Assembly (NCBI GenBank): GCA_023474775.1
Contig: JAMCXP010000039.1
Span: forward strand, 1 to 6,116
Direction: 5' to 3'
DNA: 6,116 nt
From: Candidatus Martarchaeota archaeon
GTDB taxonomy: Archaea > Micrarchaeota > Micrarchaeia > Norongarragalinales > UBA8480
The position numbers and the translations under genes are program-made. Positions within the stretch are counted from its first letter, which is position 1. Each line of letters opens with the position of its first letter. The notes under the pieces were generated by a model. The model was not told the DNA's origin. It saw only the letters and a list, made by a program, of their open reading frames with translations, and did not search any database. Below are positions 3,730 to 6,116 of this stretch, one piece after another.

Positions 3730-4623
3730 ATGATAAGAGTTGTTGTTCTAGGTTCAAGCGCAAGCATGCCGTCAAAAGACGAATTCCCATCATGCGTGGG
3801 AATCAAACACGGAGGAGTTTACCTATTCGACGCGTGCGAAGGACTGCAAAAACAACTGATGAAATTCAAACTAAGCTACTTCCAAGTAAAAGCGATTTTT
3901 ATAACCCACCTACATGCAGACCACTTTCTAGGAATTTTCGGCCTAATACAATCACTAAATATGAGTGGAAGAAAAGAAACTCTTCTAATCTACGGGCCAA
4001 AAGGAATAAAACACCTCATCACATCCATTCTCACACTCAAACCACTCCAATCAAACTTCCCAGTAGAAATAATAGAATTAAACCAAACCAAAAAACCATT
4101 CTACTCAAATGAACTTTTCACAATTAAAGCGTTCAAAGTCAACCACAACACAGAAGCTTTTGGCTATATTCTTGAAACCCTAGCGTACAGACGCTTTGAC
4201 ATGAAGAAAGTTGAAAAGTTCAAAATACCAAGAAAATACCTTTCAGAAATACAAGAAAAAGGATTCGCAATAGTGGAAAATAAAAAAATAACCTACCAAA
4301 CACTCTCCTATTTAGCAAAGGGAAAAAAAATAACCTTCACTGGCGACACCAAACAATTCGCCGGAATAGCATCAAAAGCCAAAAACTCAGACTTACTAAT
4401 TCACGATTCAACTTTCTCAGAAACTGAAAAAAAAACCGCCAGAGAAAAATTCCACTGCACAGCAACAGAAGCCGCATTGAACGCCAAGAAAAGCAATTCC
4501 AAAAAACTAATGCTAACTCACTTCAGCAACAGATATGATGACTTAAATAAACTATTTGAAGAAGCCAAAAAAATATTCCCAAACACCATTCTAGCAAGAG
4601 AAGGAGAGGAGTTTCTAATATGA
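3730..4623 (+). CDS. rnz: Ribonuclease Z (tRNA 3' endonuclease)
   Basis: A 297-residue short-form RNase Z of the metallo-beta-lactamase fold, which cuts tRNA precursors after the discriminator base; this suits a genome whose tRNA lacks encoded CCA. Motifs: GSSASMPS at 8-15, the Zn-binding HLHADH at 60-65 (H-x-H-x-D-H), the exosite arm around 79-105, His139 (KVNHN), TGDT at 204-207 with Asp206, HDSTF at 225-229, HCTATEAA at 242-249, and LTHFSNRY at 262-269 with His264. Length is normal. The frame extends upstream to TTG 3673, but that lies within the tRNA and those residues are not family-like, so ATG 3730 is the start. The gene lies just after tRNA-Phe, and its stop overlaps the next start as ATGA (4620-4623), which implies translational coupling. 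Confidence 0.93.
   Translation: MIRVVVLGSSASMPSKDEFPSCVGIKHGGVYLFDACEGLQKQLMKFKLSYFQVKAIFITHLHADHFLGIFGLIQSLNMSGRKETLLIYGPKGIKHLITSILTLKPLQSNFPVEIIELNQTKKPFYSNELFTIKAFKVNHNTEAFGYILETLAYRRFDMKKVEKFKIPRKYLSEIQEKGFAIVENKKITYQTLSYLAKGKKITFTGDTKQFAGIASKAKNSDLLIHDSTFSETEKKTAREKFHCTATEAALNAKKSNSKKLMLTHFSNRYDDLNKLFEEAKKIFPNTILAREGEEFLI
4603..4611 (+). promoter_or_regulatory. Shine-Dalgarno site inside the end of rnz
   Basis: GGAGAGGAG ends eight bases before ATG 4620 and lies within the last rnz codons (Gly-Glu-Glu). With the ATGA overlap it supports coupled translation of the downstream membrane-anchored protein and confirms its start. Confidence 0.6.
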
Positions 4624-5099
4624 ATAAAGAAATAATTCTATACGCCATTATAATAATTGTCGCCGGTTCAATAGCCTTCCTAGCTGTTTCAAACCAAAAA
4701 AAACCACAACTAATATACGGAATACCAGTATATACCAACGGAAACCCGTTGACAAATGCAAAAACCGTTCTCAACAATTCAATAATACTTCAAGAACAAC
4801 TTTACTCAGGCAACGATTCAAGAAACAGCGCGGTTGCCATAGCCTCCGCGCAGATAGCGGTCGCGAATAAAATATTCAACCACCCCACCTCAGTGTACGG
4901 CGTGGTTGGAAACCAAACAATCGGCTGCAACTCCAACAATTCAAACTGCGGCTACCCACAAATCGTCGTTGAAGTGGGAAGTTGCAACTGCGTTAAAATC
5001 TCATCCAAACAAATAATATTCAACGGCAATTCTTCCTTCCTGGAATCAAACGCTGTCAACTTCGGAAACCTTATTGCAGACGTATACCAAAATGGCTAA
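4620..5099 (+). CDS. Membrane-anchored exported protein of unknown function
   Basis: I do not recognise a named family. The 159-residue protein starts MNKE and has one N-terminal hydrophobic helix at about 5-23 (IILYAIIIIVAGSIAFLAV), followed by Lys27-Lys28 and an outside-facing domain; there is no clear cleavage site or lipobox, so it is probably tethered. The domain has exactly four Cys, as C103-x6-C110 and C122-x-C124, which could form two disulfides or bind a metal. It is rich in Asn and has five N-x-S/T sequons (Asn52, 65, 98, 106 and 137), which fits archaeal N-glycosylation outside the cell. The core around 112-135 (PQIVVEVGSCNCVKISSKQI) looks like beta strands. The ATGA overlap with rnz shows co-expression, though the functional link between a cytoplasmic nuclease and a surface protein is unclear. 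Confidence 0.75.
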   Translation: MNKEIILYAIIIIVAGSIAFLAVSNQKKPQLIYGIPVYTNGNPLTNAKTVLNNSIILQEQLYSGNDSRNSAVAIASAQIAVANKIFNHPTSVYGVVGNQTIGCNSNNSNCGYPQIVVEVGSCNCVKISSKQIIFNGNSSFLESNAVNFGNLIADVYQNG

Positions 5100-5138
5100 T
5101 ATAGTGAAGTCAGATTTTCAAAAGCGCTATATTAGCTA
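5093..5138. terminator. Inverted repeat between convergent genes, probable bidirectional terminator or 3' hairpin
   Basis: A perfect 10-bp inverted repeat, GCTAATATAG at 5095-5104 and CTATATTAGC at 5127-5136, extends to 14 pairs (5093-5106 with 5125-5138) if two G-T pairs are allowed, with an 18-nt loop. It contains the TAA stop of the plus-strand gene and covers the last codons of the minus-strand gene, whose TGA stop is in the loop. No long T-run follows on either strand, so it may act as a 3'-end stabiliser rather than a classical terminator. Confidence 0.5.
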
Positions 5139-5316
5139 AAATCGTGATTATAATTAATTCAAGAAGAATAAGCTTTATAAGACTGAACCCATTGAAATAA
5201 AAATCAGCGGTTGTGATGACGCTCATTAAAAAAAGGATTAAAAGCATTCCTTTTCGTGTTATTCCTGTTATTTTTTCACTTATCTTACCTTCAATTCTTC
5301 TCTTCCATTTGAACAT
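5110..5316 (-). CDS. Small two-helix membrane protein downstream of VirB4-like gene
   Basis: This gene encodes 68 residues. A basic N-terminal segment of about 22 residues (KWKRR, then RK at 21-22) is followed by two hydrophobic helices at about 24-43 and 47-66, joined by a tight turn around FNGFS, leaving almost no C-terminal tail. By the positive-inside rule both ends would face the cytoplasm. The ATG (5314-5316) lies six bases after the stop of the ATPase gene, so the two are almost certainly co-transcribed. Conjugation and type IV secretion loci commonly carry small membrane subunits beside VirB4 (VirB3/PrgI or VirB2-type), but I see no signature that places this protein in one of them. 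The 3' end forms one arm of an inverted repeat with the convergent gene. The gene is probable; the function is unassigned. Confidence 0.6.
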   Translation of the reverse strand: MFKWKRRIEGKISEKITGITRKGMLLILFLMSVITTADFYFNGFSLIKLILLELIIITILANIALLKI

Positions 5317-5322
5317 TTTTCA

Positions 5323-6116
5323 TTACTCTGGTTTTGTGGTTATTACTTTCTCCTCTTCAGGAGTGCAGAAGCTCTTGAAAGGGATTTTAATATTTTCAAG
5401 AATCAAAATTCCCTCTCCCACGCTCGCTGTCATGAGTTTTGTCGAATCGCCTTCTGACAATTTCAACGCTTTTGAAATCTCGTCAATGTTGGCAGGGTCC
5501 TGCCTTAATAACAATTTAATCGAAGTGTTTGCCAGAACTGCGCTTCCAGCGTCGCTTCCCGCCAAATCACCTAGCTCCTGCGTTATTATTTGAAAAGAAG
5601 TGTTGTATTTCCTTGCCGTTTTTGTGAAAACAAGAATATAGTCTGAAATATTTTTAGCCTTCAAAAGTCTCCAGCCCTCATCAACAACAATGGCTTTTCT
5701 TTCAACTCCTTCCTTCATCTTATTTGAAAGGAAATCAAGAATTATGAACATTGCCGGACTGGTGGCAATGCTGATTTTATCCATGAAATAGGAAATGTCA
5801 AACACTATGAATCTTGAATTGATGTTGACCTTAGTTTGAGTGGAGAAGCATTTAAGTGAATCTCTAATATAGGGTTTTATCAATTGTTTTAAGGTTAAAA
5901 CTTCTTTTTGAATCTGCTTGTTTTTGGATTTTTTATCAAGAAGATAATACACGTCCTTAAAGGTTGGCGATGTCTTACTAACCTTTCCATACTCATCATA
6001 TATTTCATACAAAACCTCTTCAATTATAGACTTTTGAAGGGGGGTGAGCTCACCTGCTATAACGCCGAAAAGTGTTTGAAGCCCTTCTATTTTTTCGTTT
6101 AAATTCATTTTATTCA
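5323..6116 (-). CDS. VirB4/TraC-type secretion ATPase, C-terminal part (start beyond window)
   Basis: About 264 codons are visible. An ATG at 6106-6108 could be read as a start, but the frame stays open to the window edge and the sequence matches only the C-terminal half of the VirB4/TraC/TrbE ATPase (HerA/FtsK-related), so the nucleotide-binding P-loop must lie outside. Numbering from that Met: the insertion-domain helices LNEKIEGLQTLF and ELTPLQKSIIEE at 3-31, the strand RFIVFDIS at 99-106, Walker B IVVDEGW at 140-146 with Asp143 and Glu144, TARKYNTSFQIITQE at 164-178 with the sensor Gln177, then LANTSIKLLLRQ at 192-203 and LSEGDSTKL at 217-225. These proteins are hexameric ATPases that power type IV secretion, conjugation or pilus systems at the membrane. 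Family assignment is firm; which system it serves cannot be told from here. Confidence 0.85.
   Translation of the reverse strand, partial: NKMNLNEKIEGLQTLFGVIAGELTPLQKSIIEEVLYEIYDEYGKVSKTSPTFKDVYYLLDKKSKNKQIQKEVLTLKQLIKPYIRDSLKCFSTQTKVNINSRFIVFDISYFMDKISIATSPAMFIILDFLSNKMKEGVERKAIVVDEGWRLLKAKNISDYILVFTKTARKYNTSFQIITQELGDLAGSDAGSAVLANTSIKLLLRQDPANIDEISKALKLSEGDSTKLMTASVGEGILILENIKIPFKSFCTPEEEKVITTKPE

Noticed and set aside
3792..4112. 106-codon open frame in another frame inside rnz
   Set aside because: It is Arg/Thr/Pro-rich out-of-frame translation of a clear RNase Z gene.
4523..4777. Minus-strand hydrophobic open frame across the rnz/exported-protein junction
   Set aside because: It is antisense to two coupled genes; hydrophobicity arises from the complement of AT-rich codons.
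5213..5593. Plus-strand open frame opposite the small membrane protein and the ATPase end
   Set aside because: It is antisense to the conserved VirB4 C-terminal motifs and has no start signal.
6106..6108. ATG 6106-6108 (minus strand) as true start of a short ATPase
   Set aside because: The frame remains open to the window edge and the P-loop half expected for the family is missing, so the window has simply cut the gene.

Overview
The window comes from an AT-rich, tightly packed archaeal genome. The archaeal markers are RNA polymerase subunit K (rpoK), exosome subunit Csl4, a tRNA-Phe without an encoded CCA end, TATA-like boxes about 25 bp before several start codons (suggesting leaderless mRNAs), and GGTGAT-type Shine-Dalgarno sites. 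The small proteins, compact KsgA and partial VirB4-like ATPase would fit a DPANN-type lineage, but that placement is an inference and the sequence alone does not fix a phylum.

Layout. (1) 1-513 (+): the 3' part of a transglutaminase-fold protein that has lost its catalytic triad. (2) 568-741 (+): rpoK, a 57-residue gene that converges on and overlaps ksgA by 4 bp. (3) 738-1433 (-): ksgA, the 16S rRNA dimethyladenosine transferase. (4) 1517-1756 (-): a 79-residue half-ferritin resembling encapsulated ferritins. (5) 1811-2641 (+): an endonuclease IV-like TIM barrel, divergent from the ferritin across a 54-bp spacer with one AT-rich box at its midpoint. (6) 2706-5099 (+): a probable single transcription unit of an unknown helical protein, csl4, tRNA-Phe(GAA), rnz (RNase Z) and a membrane-anchored exported protein. 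(7) 5110-6116 (-): a small two-helix membrane protein downstream of the C-terminal half of a VirB4/TraC-type ATPase whose start lies beyond the window. A hairpin sits between the two convergent units at about 5093-5138.

How the genes work together. The strongest theme is RNA: transcription (RpoK), rRNA methylation (KsgA), 3'-5' RNA decay (Csl4), and a tRNA next to the gene for the enzyme that trims tRNA 3' ends (RNase Z). The csl4 stop codon is built from U8-A9-G10 of the tRNA, so 5' maturation of the tRNA from a joint transcript would remove the stop from csl4 mRNA, and 3' maturation would create the 5' end of rnz mRNA. A second theme is oxidative damage: an iron-oxidising ferritin-like protein and a base-excision-repair-type nuclease may share one promoter region. 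The VirB4-like ATPase with its small membrane partner points to a secretion or DNA-transfer machine outside the window. I see no CRISPR array, insertion sequence or rRNA, and no gene-free stretch over 300 bp.
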